Shown here in pieces: positions 9,177 to 18,938 of a DNA stretch of 64,000 nt. The stretch comes from Ignavibacteriota bacterium. Lineage in GTDB: Bacteria; Bacteroidota; Ignavibacteria; UBA10030. The stretch is taken from positions 276,402 through 340,401 of the forward strand of contig PMZI01000023.1 in assembly GCA_003170475.1 (NCBI GenBank). The letters are read 5' to 3'. The notes beneath the pieces were generated by a model. That model was not told the origin of the DNA and did no database searches. It worked only from the letters and a program-made list of their open reading frames with translations. A program made the position numbers and the translations under genes. Position 1 is the first letter of the stretch, and each line of letters starts with the position of its first letter.

Positions 9177-10997
9177 ATGAACATCAAGAAGTTTTTTCTG
9201 ATCGTGATTCTGTTCGCTCTTCAGAGTGCGAACGCACAAATGGTCTCTCGGGAGACATACCTTAAGGAATTTGAGAAGCGTGCGGCGTTCGTCACCTCCA
9301 TCTACGATACTGCTCAGTCCGTGGGGTACTACCAGGCTGCCGTGCGGTACGCGCGCGGAAAGGATCTTGCCACTGCGGACAAGATGCTGATTGAGCTGCT
9401 TCGCGATCCCCGCGGCGATATGTTCTGGATGATCCCGGCGATAGGGACCTATCTCCACGGAAAGGACAATATGTCCCCGGAGGCGCGTGCGGCAATGCGC
9501 AATGCATGGAAAACCTACGCCCCGTATCGCGGTGATACGGAAAATCATTGGTGCATGTACCACGCATCCCTCTTTCTGGCTGCCGAGCAATGGCCAAATC
9601 TGCCCGGCTCAGAGTGGTATAACGGAAAGAGCTCCGAGGAAAACTTGCGAGACGCGAAAGAATATCTCATTCATTGGATGAATATCTCGACGACGATCGG
9701 TCAGGGGGAATTCGATTCTCCGGACTATTTCCCCGAGTACGCGATGCCCATGATCCTGCTCAGTCAGTACGCCAAGGATCCAGAGATGCGCACCCGCGGC
9801 ACGATGATGACGGATTACATTTTTGCGGATTTCGCGGTCGAACACCTCGATGGACAATACATCGGTGGGTTCAGCAGAATTTATCAACCGGCGGTCTACA
9901 AACCGTTGCTCTCCGGGGCATCCGCATTTGCCTACTTATATTTCGGCACCGGTGAACCTACAAACTCGGGTTGGACCGTGCTTCCAGCCCTCTCCAACTA
10001 TCGGCTACCGGAGATTATCTACTCCATCGCACTTGATCGGAGCAAGACGTATATCCACCAGGAGCGAAAGCGCGTACGCAATGTCATTCGCTTTGGGACA
10101 GAGAAGAATCCCCCCGTGTACAAGTACTCCTACATAACAAAGGACTACGGCATTGGCTCCCTCCAGGGGGGCATCCTGCAGCCGATTCAACAACACACCT
10201 GGGGTGTTCGCTATACGTACGGCCGCCCCTACACGACGATTTTTGGACTTCATCCCTACTGGTCGGGTACAGAGGTTGGAATGTTCTTTCCGGAAGAAGT
10301 GAAAACCCTCATCGCCGATGTCGTCGCATCCAAGGGGACCTACAATAACCCGGACAAGTGGACCGGCGGTTCGCCGTTTGAGAGAACATTCCAGCACAAA
10401 AACACACTAATCGTTCTCTACGATATCGCTCCCGGTACGACCACGGAACACATCGACGGGTTCTTCCCGCGCAACCTCGAAGAAAGAATCGTCGAACCAT
10501 CGGGCTGGATTGCCTGTAAAGCCGGCGATGTCTACATCGGATGGTACCCGCTGCAGGAGTATGAATGGAAAGAAGAATCCGACGTCAGCATCAATACGCT
10601 GAATGACATCGGGCGGCCGCAACTGGAGCGCGTGAAAGAAACCGGAAACTGGCGCCTGAGAAGCCACAAACCGCAAAATGGTTACGTCATCGAGGTGAGG
10701 TCAAAGGATGAAATTGGTTCATTTGCACAATTTCAGGCGGCCTTGAACGCCCATACTCCGGCCGCGACATTGCAGCCGGGATCGGTTTCGGTGCAGTACA
10801 CGACTCTCGGCGGAGACAAAATGGACTTTGCGTTCCCCGAGAAGCGAACGCTCAATGGAAATGCGATCGATCTTTCCAAGACGAAACTCTTTGAGGGCCC
10901 GTTTATCAATGCCGAGGTGGGCAGCGAGAAGATGACGATGACCTACAAGAACAAGAAACTTGTGCTCGATTTTAAAGCAGTCAAAATAATCGAATGA
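9177..10997 (+). CDS. Exported toroid-like protein, paralogue of 5253-7094
   Basis: Signal peptide MNIKKFFLIVILFALQSANAQ; shared blocks with 5253-7094. Confidence 0.6.
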   Translation: MNIKKFFLIVILFALQSANAQMVSRETYLKEFEKRAAFVTSIYDTAQSVGYYQAAVRYARGKDLATADKMLIELLRDPRGDMFWMIPAIGTYLHGKDNMSPEARAAMRNAWKTYAPYRGDTENHWCMYHASLFLAAEQWPNLPGSEWYNGKSSEENLRDAKEYLIHWMNISTTIGQGEFDSPDYFPEYAMPMILLSQYAKDPEMRTRGTMMTDYIFADFAVEHLDGQYIGGFSRIYQPAVYKPLLSGASAFAYLYFGTGEPTNSGWTVLPALSNYRLPEIIYSIALDRSKTYIHQERKRVRNVIRFGTEKNPPVYKYSYITKDYGIGSLQGGILQPIQQHTWGVRYTYGRPYTTIFGLHPYWSGTEVGMFFPEEVKTLIADVVASKGTYNNPDKWTGGSPFERTFQHKNTLIVLYDIAPGTTTEHIDGFFPRNLEERIVEPSGWIACKAGDVYIGWYPLQEYEWKEESDVSINTLNDIGRPQLERVKETGNWRLRSHKPQNGYVIEVRSKDEIGSFAQFQAALNAHTPAATLQPGSVSVQYTTLGGDKMDFAFPEKRTLNGNAIDLSKTKLFEGPFINAEVGSEKMTMTYKNKKLVLDFKAVKIIE

Positions 10998-11015
10998 AGA
11001 ATTGGAAAGCGCCCC

Positions 11016-11957
11016 ATGAGTCATCACAAACATCTTGATGTAATCGTTGCGGGCATTGCGCTGACAGATATCATCGGTCGCCCTGTGGATCTTAAGAATC
11101 TTCCAAAGCGGGGCGCGCTGAAGCTGATCGACTCGATCACACTCACGACCGGCGGGAATGTCTCGAATGTCGGAATTGACCTGGCGAAACTGGGCTTCAA
11201 TGTCGGAGCCATTACGCGGGTTGGCAATGATTCGCTCGGGAGATATGTGACGCAGCATTATCGGACATTCGGCATCGACACAGAAGGAGTAATCATCGAT
11301 GCCAGGGCCCAGACATCTGCAACCATCGTGAATGTCGACAGAACCGGGGAACGCACGTTTCTCCATACGCGCGGATGCATGAAGAATTTTCGCTCGGCGG
11401 ACGTCCTCTCGCGCCTTGCGCTTCTTCAGAAAGCGCGTATGCTCGCCATTGGGTACCTCGGCCTGCTTCCGGAGACCGAAAAAGATTTTGGGCGATTGTT
11501 CCGAACGTTGAAAGAGAAAACATCACTCAAGATACTTCTGGACAGCGCCGCCTCGCCGCGAGTGACTCCCCGGGCGCTGCGAAGTTTCCTGCCGTACGTG
11601 GATTTCTTCGTCCCAAGCTATGAAGAAGCGATGCTCATGAGCGGCCGCAGCACTCCGGAATCCATTGTCGAATTCCTGAGACGGTCGGGTGCACCCCATG
11701 TCGTCGGAGTAAAGTTGGGAGCACAGGGATGCTATCTCTCTGACGGTCATCGTGCGGCATATGTGAAAGCGCAAAAGGTGAGACGCGTTGTGGATGCAAC
11801 CGGCGCTGGTGATGCATTTGTCGCCGGTTTCATTGCGGGGACCCTCAAGGGAATGGATGTATTTGAATCGGCTCGTGTTGCCAACGCTGTTGCCGCAAGC
11901 TGCGTCTCAGCGGTCGGGGCGTCAACAGCTATCAGGGAATTGCAGAACTATTTCTAA
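11016..11957 (+). CDS. PfkB-family carbohydrate kinase (ribokinase-like)
   Basis: TTGGNVSNVGIDLAKLG near the N-terminus and DATGAGDAFVAGF near the C-terminus. Confidence 0.88.
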   Translation: MSHHKHLDVIVAGIALTDIIGRPVDLKNLPKRGALKLIDSITLTTGGNVSNVGIDLAKLGFNVGAITRVGNDSLGRYVTQHYRTFGIDTEGVIIDARAQTSATIVNVDRTGERTFLHTRGCMKNFRSADVLSRLALLQKARMLAIGYLGLLPETEKDFGRLFRTLKEKTSLKILLDSAASPRVTPRALRSFLPYVDFFVPSYEEAMLMSGRSTPESIVEFLRRSGAPHVVGVKLGAQGCYLSDGHRAAYVKAQKVRRVVDATGAGDAFVAGFIAGTLKGMDVFESARVANAVAASCVSAVGASTAIRELQNYF

Positions 11958-11986
11958 ATTTTCTTCACCTGGGATATGCTGCGAAC

Positions 11987-14671
11987 ATGACGAAACCAAC
12001 CTACCATATCGTTTCACATTCACATTGGGATCGTGAGTGGTATTTCCCGTTTGATCGTTTTCGCGCGATGCTGGTGGATATGATCGAAGATCTCATCGAA
12101 CTGTTCTCGAGAGATCCGGAGTTCAAATCGTATACGCTCGATGGTCAAATGGCTGCCGTGATGGACTATCTGGAAACGCGACCGGATCGCATGGAAACGA
12201 TTCGCGATCTCGTAACGAAAGGAAAGCTTTTCATCGGACCGTGGTACATTCTGAGTGATGAATTCCTCTCAAGCGGCGAATCGCACATTCGGAATCTCTC
12301 TCTCGGATTACGACTTGGGAAGACGCTTGGCGGAGCTATGCGGGTGGGCTATATCCCCGATCAGTTTGGCCACATTGCTCAAATGCCCCAGATTCTCAAG
12401 GGATTTGGCATCGATACCGCCCTTATCTATCGTGGTTTCGGTGGTGAACCCGGACAAGAAAAATCCGAGTACTGGTGGATCAGTCCAGATGAGACGCGGG
12501 TTTTGATGCACCATCTGCCGAAGGATGGCTACAGCGCCGGATATTTTGGAACGAAGGACAAAGAGATAATCGTTCAGAAATTCGACCGGCTGAAAAAGGA
12601 ACTCGATGCTCGCGGCACAACGTCTCAACGCCTCTTCTTCAACGGCGGTGATCATCACTGGCCGGACGAAGATGTGACCACAGCCATCACAGTACTACGA
12701 GAGCATTATGACGCCGATTTCAAACATAGCAATTTTCCGGACTTCTTCTCAGCCGTAAAGAAAGAACTCGGAACGGGAGACGCACTTCCGAGACTAGAGG
12801 GAGAAGCCCGATTCGGTTATCGATACGCGTTTGCCGTACTCGGCGGTGTATTCTCAAGTCGAATGTACACAAAACAGCTCAACGCTGAGTGTGAGAATCT
12901 CCTCGAGCGAACGCTCGAACCACTGAACGTGATTGCTGTGCACAACGGCATGAGAAGCAGAACGCCTCAGATTGAGCAGGCGTGGAAATATGTGCTACAA
13001 AATCAGGATCACGATGCTATTTGCGGGACTAGTGTGGATGAAGTGCATCACGAGATGGTTATTCGTTACGCGAAGACGAAACAAATCGGCGAACATGTTA
13101 AAGCCGAGTGTTTTGCGCATCTGCTTCCATACAACGAGCGAGAGTACAAAGATGAGAGGTATGTTTTTGTTTTCAACCAATCACCATGGCAGCGAAGCGG
13201 GATCACCGAAACAGAAATCGAGTTCTATCTTCAAGATGTTGTTGTGGGTTTGAATCCTGAAGTGAAAGTCGATGACAAGAAGCCGCCCGTGAAGGGGTTC
13301 AAGCTCTTCGATCCGAATGGCCTGGAAGTGCCGTATCAGGTTGTGGATCGGAAAGAAGCGTTTGGCGTGACGTATTCAAAGCGGGATTATCCGCATCAGA
13401 CCCTCGTCGATCGATTTTCGATTGTGCTTTCTGCGAACGCCATCCCTCCATTGGGATGGAAAGGATTGACGGTGTTGAGAGCCGATGATATACCGAAGTA
13501 TCCTTCGGAGATAATGTTTGGAAAGCGAAGCATTGAAAACGAGTTTCTGAAAGTCGAAGCAGACGATCACGGCAAGGTCACGTTGACCGACAAATCAACC
13601 GGACTCGTCTATGAAGACATCGGTTCCTTCGAAGATTCGGGTGATGTCGGTGATGAATATAATTACTCGTATCCCGAAAAGGACGGTTGGTACACATCGA
13701 ATCAGTTTGTCCCGCGCATTTCGATCGAAGAGAAAGGACCGTTGCGCGCTTCCTTGAAGCTTGAGCATCGGATGATGGTGCCAAAGGAAGCCTCGAAAGA
13801 CGACAAATCACGATCGGCAGAAATGGCGGAGCTGCTTGTCGTCACAACCTTCTCGCTGACGCGTCTGTCAAAGCGAGTCGATATCAAGACGACGGTAGAC
13901 AACGTGTGCAAAGACCATCGGTTGCGAGCTCTATTCTTGACCGGCATGAGCACGGTTGCATCATATGCGGAAACGCCATTCGCGGTTGTGAAACGCGAGC
14001 ATCGAACTTATGACACCACTCTATTTCACATCGAGCACCCGGCAATGGTTGCACCAATGCAGCGATTCGTCACGATCCACGACGACTCCAAAGGGATGAC
14101 GCTCATGGTCAAAGGACTGCCGGAATATGAGCTCAAGCTTGATAAGAAGGGCGAGCTCGCGCTGACGTTGCTTCGGTGTGTGGGAAAGCTGTCGGGAAGG
14201 GATCTGACGACGCGTCCGGGTGGTGCCGCGGGCTGGTGGAACGAAACGCCCGAAGCCCAATGTCTTGGCCGCCACACGTTTGAGTACTCCGTATTTCCAC
14301 ACCAGTCGTTGAACAAGGCTCTCTGGACGGCAATATTGGAACAAGTCGAAGATTTCACTACGCCATTGCTTGCCGTGAAACGAAAGAACAAACAGACCGT
14401 GTTGGAGAAATCATTTCTCTCTGTGGAGCCAAAATCACTGCTGTTGACGTCACTCAAGAGATCCGATGACGAATCGTCTGTCGTTCTACGGTTGAACAAT
14501 CCGGTCGATGGAGAGATTCGGGGCACCGTTCACGTGGAGGCGAATGTGAAAGAAGTGTACCGTGGGACCATGAATGAAGATGTGGTTGGACCCATGGAAC
14601 TTCTCAACGGTCACGATATTCCGGTCACGGTGAAGCCATTTGAAGTGATGACAATTCTCCTGAAGTTGTAA
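11987..14671 (+). CDS. Glycoside hydrolase family 38 alpha-mannosidase (MngB-like)
   Basis: SHSHWDREWYFPFDRFR, GYIPDQFGHIAQMPQILKGFGID, QNQDHDAICGTSVDEVHHEM. Confidence 0.9.
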   Translation: MTKPTYHIVSHSHWDREWYFPFDRFRAMLVDMIEDLIELFSRDPEFKSYTLDGQMAAVMDYLETRPDRMETIRDLVTKGKLFIGPWYILSDEFLSSGESHIRNLSLGLRLGKTLGGAMRVGYIPDQFGHIAQMPQILKGFGIDTALIYRGFGGEPGQEKSEYWWISPDETRVLMHHLPKDGYSAGYFGTKDKEIIVQKFDRLKKELDARGTTSQRLFFNGGDHHWPDEDVTTAITVLREHYDADFKHSNFPDFFSAVKKELGTGDALPRLEGEARFGYRYAFAVLGGVFSSRMYTKQLNAECENLLERTLEPLNVIAVHNGMRSRTPQIEQAWKYVLQNQDHDAICGTSVDEVHHEMVIRYAKTKQIGEHVKAECFAHLLPYNEREYKDERYVFVFNQSPWQRSGITETEIEFYLQDVVVGLNPEVKVDDKKPPVKGFKLFDPNGLEVPYQVVDRKEAFGVTYSKRDYPHQTLVDRFSIVLSANAIPPLGWKGLTVLRADDIPKYPSEIMFGKRSIENEFLKVEADDHGKVTLTDKSTGLVYEDIGSFEDSGDVGDEYNYSYPEKDGWYTSNQFVPRISIEEKGPLRASLKLEHRMMVPKEASKDDKSRSAEMAELLVVTTFSLTRLSKRVDIKTTVDNVCKDHRLRALFLTGMSTVASYAETPFAVVKREHRTYDTTLFHIEHPAMVAPMQRFVTIHDDSKGMTLMVKGLPEYELKLDKKGELALTLLRCVGKLSGRDLTTRPGGAAGWWNETPEAQCLGRHTFEYSVFPHQSLNKALWTAILEQVEDFTTPLLAVKRKNKQTVLEKSFLSVEPKSLLLTSLKRSDDESSVVLRLNNPVDGEIRGTVHVEANVKEVYRGTMNEDVVGPMELLNGHDIPVTVKPFEVMTILLKL

Positions 14672-14734
14672 CCCGTTGCAGTTGGAATTTCTTACGTCCC
14701 ATTTTGACATTCATTTTCAATAATCGAGGCTCCT

Positions 14735-15562
14735 ATGTCAACATTACCTGGTAATCAACTTCGAACGAGCAAAATTCTGAATCCTGAGAGCGGCAACGGG
14801 ATTGTCGTGGCCATCGACCACGGTCTCTTCATTGGACCGCTCCCCGGTATCGAAAGCGCAAGCAAGGCAATCGACGTTCTCTTACCGGGAAAACCCGATG
14901 CCATCCAAATGACGCCGGGTACAACCCGAGCGAATCTCGGCAAGTTCTATGGAAAAAATAAGCCGGGTGTCATTGTTCGACTTGATGCAACAAACATCTG
15001 GCGGAAGAAGCCGGCGCCCAAAGAAGGGTACTATACGGCTGTCGCCTCGGTCAAGGACGCGGTTCAACTCGGAGCTGACGCTGTTGTGACGTTTCTCTTC
15101 GCGGGGTACGACACCGACGCGCAGGAAGCGGATAACCTGCAAACGCTTGCCCGGCTGGGAAGCGAGGCGAAAGAGTACGGAATGCCGTTTATCGTGGAAC
15201 CATTAGCCATTCAGAAGGGATCCAATGTCGTCAGAGATTTTGACATCATGAAGCTTATCATCCGCATGGCGTCCGAAATTGGGGCAGATCTCATCAAAGC
15301 CGATTTCCCCGAATCAAAGAAGCAGTTCGAAGAACTCGTTGGAGTATCCTCGGTTCCGATCCTTGTTCGCGGCGGACCGAAAATGGATTCAGACAAAGAA
15401 ATGCTTCAGATGGTTAAAGACGCCATCGATGGTGGAGCAAAAGGAATTGTCTTTGGTCGAAACGTGTGGCAGCATAAAGAGCCGGCGAAAATTCTCCGCG
15501 CCCTTGCGGCGATTGTGCATGAAGGGCAGGGCGTCGCGAAAGCGTTGAAGGCAGTCTCATGA
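14735..15562 (+). CDS. Class I aldolase of the FbaB/LsrF (DeoC/LacD-like) family
   Basis: VAIDHGLFIGP, EIGADLIKADFPE, PILVRGGPK, GAKGIVFGRNVWQ. Confidence 0.85.
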   Translation: MSTLPGNQLRTSKILNPESGNGIVVAIDHGLFIGPLPGIESASKAIDVLLPGKPDAIQMTPGTTRANLGKFYGKNKPGVIVRLDATNIWRKKPAPKEGYYTAVASVKDAVQLGADAVVTFLFAGYDTDAQEADNLQTLARLGSEAKEYGMPFIVEPLAIQKGSNVVRDFDIMKLIIRMASEIGADLIKADFPESKKQFEELVGVSSVPILVRGGPKMDSDKEMLQMVKDAIDGGAKGIVFGRNVWQHKEPAKILRALAAIVHEGQGVAKALKAVS

Positions 15563-16737
15563 GTTCTTCCGGGAAGCACGCAAAGAAGAACGGATCTGAA
15601 AGGAATGGTAGAATGCAGAAAGAAATCCGTATTGGCATGATTGGCTTCGGCCAGATGGGTCGCATTCACAGCTACGCCTATCGTTCGATCCCACTCTATT
15701 ATGATGGCAATCCATGCAAGGTCACGCTCAAATGCGTCTGCGATTCGAATGAAGCGCTGGCGAAGAAGGGGGTTGACCAAGCGGGGTTCGAATCATTTAC
15801 GCGGGATTATCGAGAGTTGGTTGAGCGGAAAGACATCGATGTTGTGAACATTTGCACGCCCAACAAGATGCACAAAGAAGCCGTTCTCGCCGCACTGGCG
15901 TCCGGCAAGCATGTCTACTGCGAAAAGCCGCTTGCGTTCAATGAAGCGGAAGCGAAGGAGATTGTTGCGGCGGCGGACAAGTCCGGTCTCAAGCACCAGA
16001 TTACGGCGGAATATCGCTTCATTCCGGCCGTGATGAAGGCAAAGGAGTTGATCGACGCGGACTTTGTCGGGAGGGTATTCCATTTCCGGGGGCTCTATCT
16101 TCATTCGGGCTATATCGATCCGAAGCGGCCGCGCGAATGGCGACTCCTCAAGGAAGTCATTGGCGGTGGTGTTCTTGTGGATCTTGGCCCGCACATCCTC
16201 GATCTCATGCATTATCTCGTGGGGGATGTCGACGAAGTGTCGGCGAGCATGGAGACGTTCTTTCGGGAACGTCCGTTGCCGGAAGACCCCAAGAAGATGG
16301 GAAAGGTGGATGTTGAAGACGCTATTTCGGCAATCTTGAGGCTGAAGAATGGTGCACTGGGATTCGCTGAGATGTCGCGCGTCGCCACAGGGGCAGAAGA
16401 TGAGCTGCGTTTTGAAATTCACGGGCAAAACGGAGCATTGGCATTCAATCTCATGCAGCCCAACGAGCTTCTTGCATACAACGCCAAAGATCCAAAGGGA
16501 ATGCAGGGGTTCAGAAAGATCAGCACTGTTCAAAAGTATCCGGCGCCGGCAATGATGCCGGCCGCGAAGTTCACCATGGGGTGGGTCCGTTCACACGTGG
16601 CGGCACTCTATAGCTTCCTGGATTGCATCGTGAATGACAGGAAGCCATCACCGAACTTCCATGACGCATTGAAGATGCATCACCTTATGGAATCCATGTA
16701 TCGGGCGGCGGAGACGAAGAGCTGGGTGAAGGTGTAG
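15559..16737 (+). CDS. Gfo/Idh/MocA family oxidoreductase
   Basis: IGMIGFGQMGRIHSYAY, NICTPNKMHKEAVLAAL, GKHVYCEKPLAFNEAEA; alternative start 15613 (MQKEIRIGMIGFG). Confidence 0.9.
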   Translation: MSSSGKHAKKNGSERNGRMQKEIRIGMIGFGQMGRIHSYAYRSIPLYYDGNPCKVTLKCVCDSNEALAKKGVDQAGFESFTRDYRELVERKDIDVVNICTPNKMHKEAVLAALASGKHVYCEKPLAFNEAEAKEIVAAADKSGLKHQITAEYRFIPAVMKAKELIDADFVGRVFHFRGLYLHSGYIDPKRPREWRLLKEVIGGGVLVDLGPHILDLMHYLVGDVDEVSASMETFFRERPLPEDPKKMGKVDVEDAISAILRLKNGALGFAEMSRVATGAEDELRFEIHGQNGALAFNLMQPNELLAYNAKDPKGMQGFRKISTVQKYPAPAMMPAAKFTMGWVRSHVAALYSFLDCIVNDRKPSPNFHDALKMHHLMESMYRAAETKSWVKV

Positions 16738-16799
16738 TCCTCGATCAAGATCGTCTTTCAGGGACATCAACGGAGAGGTAGGAGAAAGGATCAGTACGC

Positions 16800-18014
16800 A
16801 TGGCAGGCACGTTCACCGTTCAACAGAATCTGGAACTCCTCGGGAGGTATCGGTATACGGAAATCCAGCTCATGGAGCTTATGGGAAGTTGGGCTTGCAC
16901 GATGATTGATCCCGAGATCAAGATTGGCTTTGGGCGTAACATGTTTCAGGATTCTGTGCACGCCGACTTGCTGGGGAAGAGGATTCCGGAATTGAAAGGC
17001 CGCTCTCAGCATTTTCATTCGATTCCGCCGAGCGATGGTTATGTTCGGCTGCTGGAGAAGATCTGGAATACATCGGATGAACTCCTTCGGCTGGTTGCTC
17101 TCTATCAGGTAGTGAAACCGGAACTTGTGACAGTCTACCGCCGACACCTCGAACGCATGGAGCTTCCGGCGGATGAACCAACGGGAAACATCATCCGTCT
17201 CATTGCCGATGAAGAGCAGGATCATGTTGAATGGGGCAGGAAAATGATTGACAGGATTCTCGGATCATCGAATCGCTTGGAAGAGGCTCGCACCTGGAAA
17301 GAGAGCCTGTTGAAAGAATTGAACGACGCGGGCGGAGTGTGGGGCGATGGAAGACAACCGGGAACCTATTCATTTAAAAAGACGCATCCGTACAGCAAGC
17401 TGCCCGTACGAGACAGCCGATGGAATGTCATGCAGCACCCGGAAGAATTTAAGGAAAAGGATTGGTCGTTTGATACCACCGAGGGAAAGCTGCACCTGCT
17501 CCACGATCTCCTGAACAGCGAATTTATTACGGTCGAAAGGATGGGACTTATTCTCTCGGACTTTCCCGAAATTCCGTGGCAGATGAAGATGGATATGGCC
17601 CGCCAGGCTTGGGACGAAGCGCGGCACGCGGAAATTGTTCAACGACGCCTGGAAGAACTGGGCGGTCATGTCGGAATGTTTCCGACCAGTTGCTTCGGTT
17701 GGGAGCAGGATGTCAATCGTCCGGATCCCCTGGAGCGGCTGGCGCTGTCCAACATGACTTTTGAAAGTGAGAGCTGCAAACATTTGCGCGACTGGATTGC
17801 GAAGGCCAAGAAAACCGGCGATACTCGTTCGCTGCAGCTGGTCGAGTTTCTCCTCGCTGATGAAGTCAATCACGTCCTGTACGGGGTGCATTGGATTGAC
17901 GAATTGACAAAGGAAGACCCCGAGCGGCGAAAACGAGTTCTGGCGTACCCGGACAAAGTTCTTGCGGACCAGCACCCGGTCGGAGTCTATTTCAAAGAAA
18001 CGAAAAACGCGTGA
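16800..18014 (+). CDS. Ferritin-like (DUF455-like) protein with two ferritin-like halves
   Basis: ExxH/DxxH motifs: FQDSVHADLL and EEQDHVEWG (N half), WDEARHAEIV and ADEVNHVLYG (C half). Confidence 0.65.
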   Translation: MAGTFTVQQNLELLGRYRYTEIQLMELMGSWACTMIDPEIKIGFGRNMFQDSVHADLLGKRIPELKGRSQHFHSIPPSDGYVRLLEKIWNTSDELLRLVALYQVVKPELVTVYRRHLERMELPADEPTGNIIRLIADEEQDHVEWGRKMIDRILGSSNRLEEARTWKESLLKELNDAGGVWGDGRQPGTYSFKKTHPYSKLPVRDSRWNVMQHPEEFKEKDWSFDTTEGKLHLLHDLLNSEFITVERMGLILSDFPEIPWQMKMDMARQAWDEARHAEIVQRRLEELGGHVGMFPTSCFGWEQDVNRPDPLERLALSNMTFESESCKHLRDWIAKAKKTGDTRSLQLVEFLLADEVNHVLYGVHWIDELTKEDPERRKRVLAYPDKVLADQHPVGVYFKETKNA

Positions 18015-18041
18015 CATGAACCCACCACAAGGAGTATTGCG

Positions 18042-18938
18042 ATGAAGGTTGCACAGTTCGAAGACTCGCAGGGGTATTGTATCGGCCTCTCAACAAACGG
18101 CGGATGGATCAACTACTCTGATGCGGAGGCTGCGTATACAGCGATCACACAGAATGTTGTCGTCGAGCCGACAACTACCATTCTCCGGCTGCTGGAAGAC
18201 GGGAGATTTGACCCTGCGGAGTTCAAAGCCGTGCTCAAGTTTCTCAAGCGGCACAAACTTGAGACGCATTATCCCATTAGCAAGGAAGCGATTTTGAAGG
18301 CCCCTATTCTCCGGCCGCCAAAAATCGTTGCGCTGGGCCTCAATTACGCGCTTCACGCCAAAGAGGGGAATGCGGCAGTCCCGGTGGAACCGATCATATT
18401 CATGAAGGCGGGTTCGTCTGTTATTGGTCCCGACGAGACCATCCTGCTCCCCGGAGGCCTGGGCCGCATGGATCACGAAGTGGAACTTGCCGTCGTCATC
18501 GGACGCCGTGCTACGGCAGTGAAAAAGAAAGACGCGATGAACTTTGTCGCCGGCTTCACGATCCTCAACGACGTAACCGCCCGTGAGCTGCAAGCAAAAG
18601 ACCTGGAGCAAAAGCATCCATGGTTCAGGTCAAAGAGCTTTGACACCTTTACTCCGATCGGGCCGTGGATTGTCACCGTCGATGAGATTCCGGCACCAAT
18701 TCGGCTTGGCCTCGAATGCCGTGTGAATGGCGCGGTTCGCCAGAAAGCGAACACGAGCTCGATGGTGTTCGACGTTCCGACGCAGATCGAGTTTATTTCG
18801 AAACACATTACGCTGGAACCCGGTGATATTCTTTCGACGGGAACGCCAAACGGTATCGGGCCGATCGAAGATGGAGACCAGGTCTTATGCCGCATCGAGA
18901 AAATTGGTGAATTGAAGAACCCCGTGCGTGATCGATGA
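18042..18938 (+). CDS. Fumarylacetoacetate hydrolase (FAH) family protein
   Basis: KIVALGLNYALHAKE, IFMKAGSSVIGP, MDHEVELAVVIG, GDILSTGTPNGIGPIEDGD. Confidence 0.9.
   Translation: MKVAQFEDSQGYCIGLSTNGGWINYSDAEAAYTAITQNVVVEPTTTILRLLEDGRFDPAEFKAVLKFLKRHKLETHYPISKEAILKAPILRPPKIVALGLNYALHAKEGNAAVPVEPIIFMKAGSSVIGPDETILLPGGLGRMDHEVELAVVIGRRATAVKKKDAMNFVAGFTILNDVTARELQAKDLEQKHPWFRSKSFDTFTPIGPWIVTVDEIPAPIRLGLECRVNGAVRQKANTSSMVFDVPTQIEFISKHITLEPGDILSTGTPNGIGPIEDGDQVLCRIEKIGELKNPVRDR

Noticed and set aside
14704-14724. TTGACA ... AATAAT promoter-like sequence before the aldolase gene
   Set aside because: Spacing is about 9 bp rather than 17, so it does not fit a sigma-70 promoter; in this lineage the promoter consensus is also uncertain.
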